Assembly (NCBI RefSeq): GCF_002013375.1
Contig: NZ_MAEW01000008.1
Span: 186,001-250,000, forward strand
DNA length: 64,000 bases
From: Mycobacterium sp. D16Q13
Lineage (GTDB): Bacteria; Actinomycetota; Actinomycetes; Mycobacteriales; Mycobacteriaceae
Reading direction: 5' to 3'
Position numbers and translations under genes: made by a program. A model generated the notes under the pieces. The model did not search any database and had not been told where the DNA came from. It saw nothing but the letters and a program-made list of their open reading frames with translations. Positions within the stretch are counted from its first letter, which is position 1, and every line of letters begins with the position of its first letter. Shown one piece after another: positions 63,279-64,000 of the stretch.

Positions 63279-64000
63279 ATGCCCGAAGCCGTGATCGTTT
63301 CCCTCGCCCGCTCCCCCATCGGGCGCGCCGGCAAGGGCTCGCTGGTGAGCATGCGGCCGGATGACCTGGCCGCCCAGATGGTGCGCGCCGCCCTCGACAA
63401 GGTGCCCGCACTGGACCCCAAGGACATCGACGACTTGATGCTGGGCTGCGGTCAGCCCGGCGGTGAGGCCGGTTTCAACATCGGTCGCGCCGTGGCCGTG
63501 CAGTTGGGATATGACTTCCTGCCCGGCACCACCGTCAACCGCTACTGCTCGTCCTCGCTGCAGACCACCCGGATGGCCTTCCACGCCATCAAGGCCGGCG
63601 AGGGCCATGCCTTCATTTCCGCTGGCGTGGAGACAGTTTCGCGTTTCCCGAAGGGCACCTCCGATGGCTGGCCGGACAGCCACAACCCGCTGTACGCCGA
63701 TGCCGAGGCCCGCACCGTCACTGCCGCGCAGGGCGCCACCGAATGGCATGATCCGCGTAACGACGATCTGACCCCCGATGTCTACATCGCGATGGGCCAG
63801 ACCGCCGAGAACGTGGCACTGCACACCGGCATCAGCCGCGAGGACCAGGACCACTGGGGCGTGCGCAGCCAGAACCGGGCCGAAAAGGCCATCGCCGACG
63901 GCTTTTTCGAGCGTGAGATCACCCCGGTGACTCTGGCCGACGGCACCGTCGTATCCAAGGACGACGGCCCGCGCGCCGGCACCACCTACGAGGCGATCAG
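63279..64000 (+). CDS. fadA3: Acetyl-CoA C-acyltransferase (thiolase), cut by the window edge
   Basis: The first 240 residues of a thiolase: MPEAVIVSLARSPIGRAGKG, then the nucleophilic cysteine in NRYCSSSLQTT at about residue 91 and AGVETVSRFPKG. Thiolases cleave 3-ketoacyl-CoA in beta-oxidation. A good AGGAG (63269-63273) precedes the ATG. The expected length is about 405 residues; the C-terminal catalytic His and Cys are outside the window. The symbol is by position relative to Rv1074c. Confidence 0.92.
   Translation, partial: MPEAVIVSLARSPIGRAGKGSLVSMRPDDLAAQMVRAALDKVPALDPKDIDDLMLGCGQPGGEAGFNIGRAVAVQLGYDFLPGTTVNRYCSSSLQTTRMAFHAIKAGEGHAFISAGVETVSRFPKGTSDGWPDSHNPLYADAEARTVTAAQGATEWHDPRNDDLTPDVYIAMGQTAENVALHTGISREDQDHWGVRSQNRAEKAIADGFFEREITPVTLADGTVVSKDDGPRAGTTYEAI

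Overview
The window looks like chromosomal DNA of a rapidly growing mycobacterium, most likely the Mycobacteroides abscessus/chelonae group. The DNA is GC-rich, many genes overlap by ATGA or GTGA, and the protein content is actinobacterial: PhoH2, DesA2, a mycothiol conjugate amidase, CYP51 with its 3Fe-4S ferredoxin, and a short Z-prenyl diphosphate synthase. Gene order follows the M. tuberculosis stretch Rv1074c-Rv1112 in reverse orientation. Comparisons with M. tuberculosis are from memory, not from a search. I saw no tRNA, rRNA, CRISPR array, prophage or IS element, and no gene-free stretch exceeds about 300 bases.

Layout. 1-13.9 kb is housekeeping: ychF (cut by the left edge), a DUF488 gene, a patch of small secreted or membrane proteins that includes two paralogues, cstA with its DUF466 partner, a DUF6542 gene, ispH, a lipid-droplet-type protein, xseA/xseB, a PLP amino-acid lyase, a DUF4245 gene, glpX, fumC and a small membrane protein. 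13.9-23.6 kb holds a minus-strand run (phoAT-like ORF, phoH2, polysaccharide deacetylase, penicillin-acylase-family hydrolase), then desA2, glyA, a DUF885 gene and coaA.

23.6-48.1 kb breaks the M. tuberculosis order and is the accessory part. It contains a cholesterol-oxidase-like GMC enzyme; a DUF2236 oxygenase; a compact aromatic-type catabolic unit (FAH hydrolase divergent from a ring-cleavage-type dioxygenase, a flavin hydroxylase, acetoacetyl-CoA synthetase and TetR); and two divergent operons. One of these operons is ALDH-SDR-HIBDH-CMD-unknown-esterase. The other is TetR-CYP123-SDR-CYP51-ferredoxin-NTF2-CYP125-like. The intergenic region between them carries two TGGACA-N2-TGTCCA palindromes. 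This corresponds to the Rv0763c-Rv0771 block of M. tuberculosis, relocated and extended.

48.1-64 kb returns to the conserved order: Z-FPP synthase, hemolysin III-like protein, an inserted ketosteroid-isomerase-like gene, the mca operon, greA with a coupled 13-codon leader ORF, a DUF559 nuclease-like gene flanked by two 56-bp palindromic repeats, threonine dehydratase, a GOLPH3-like protein, metB, an RDD protein, cbs, lipU, an SGNH hydrolase and a thiolase cut by the right edge.
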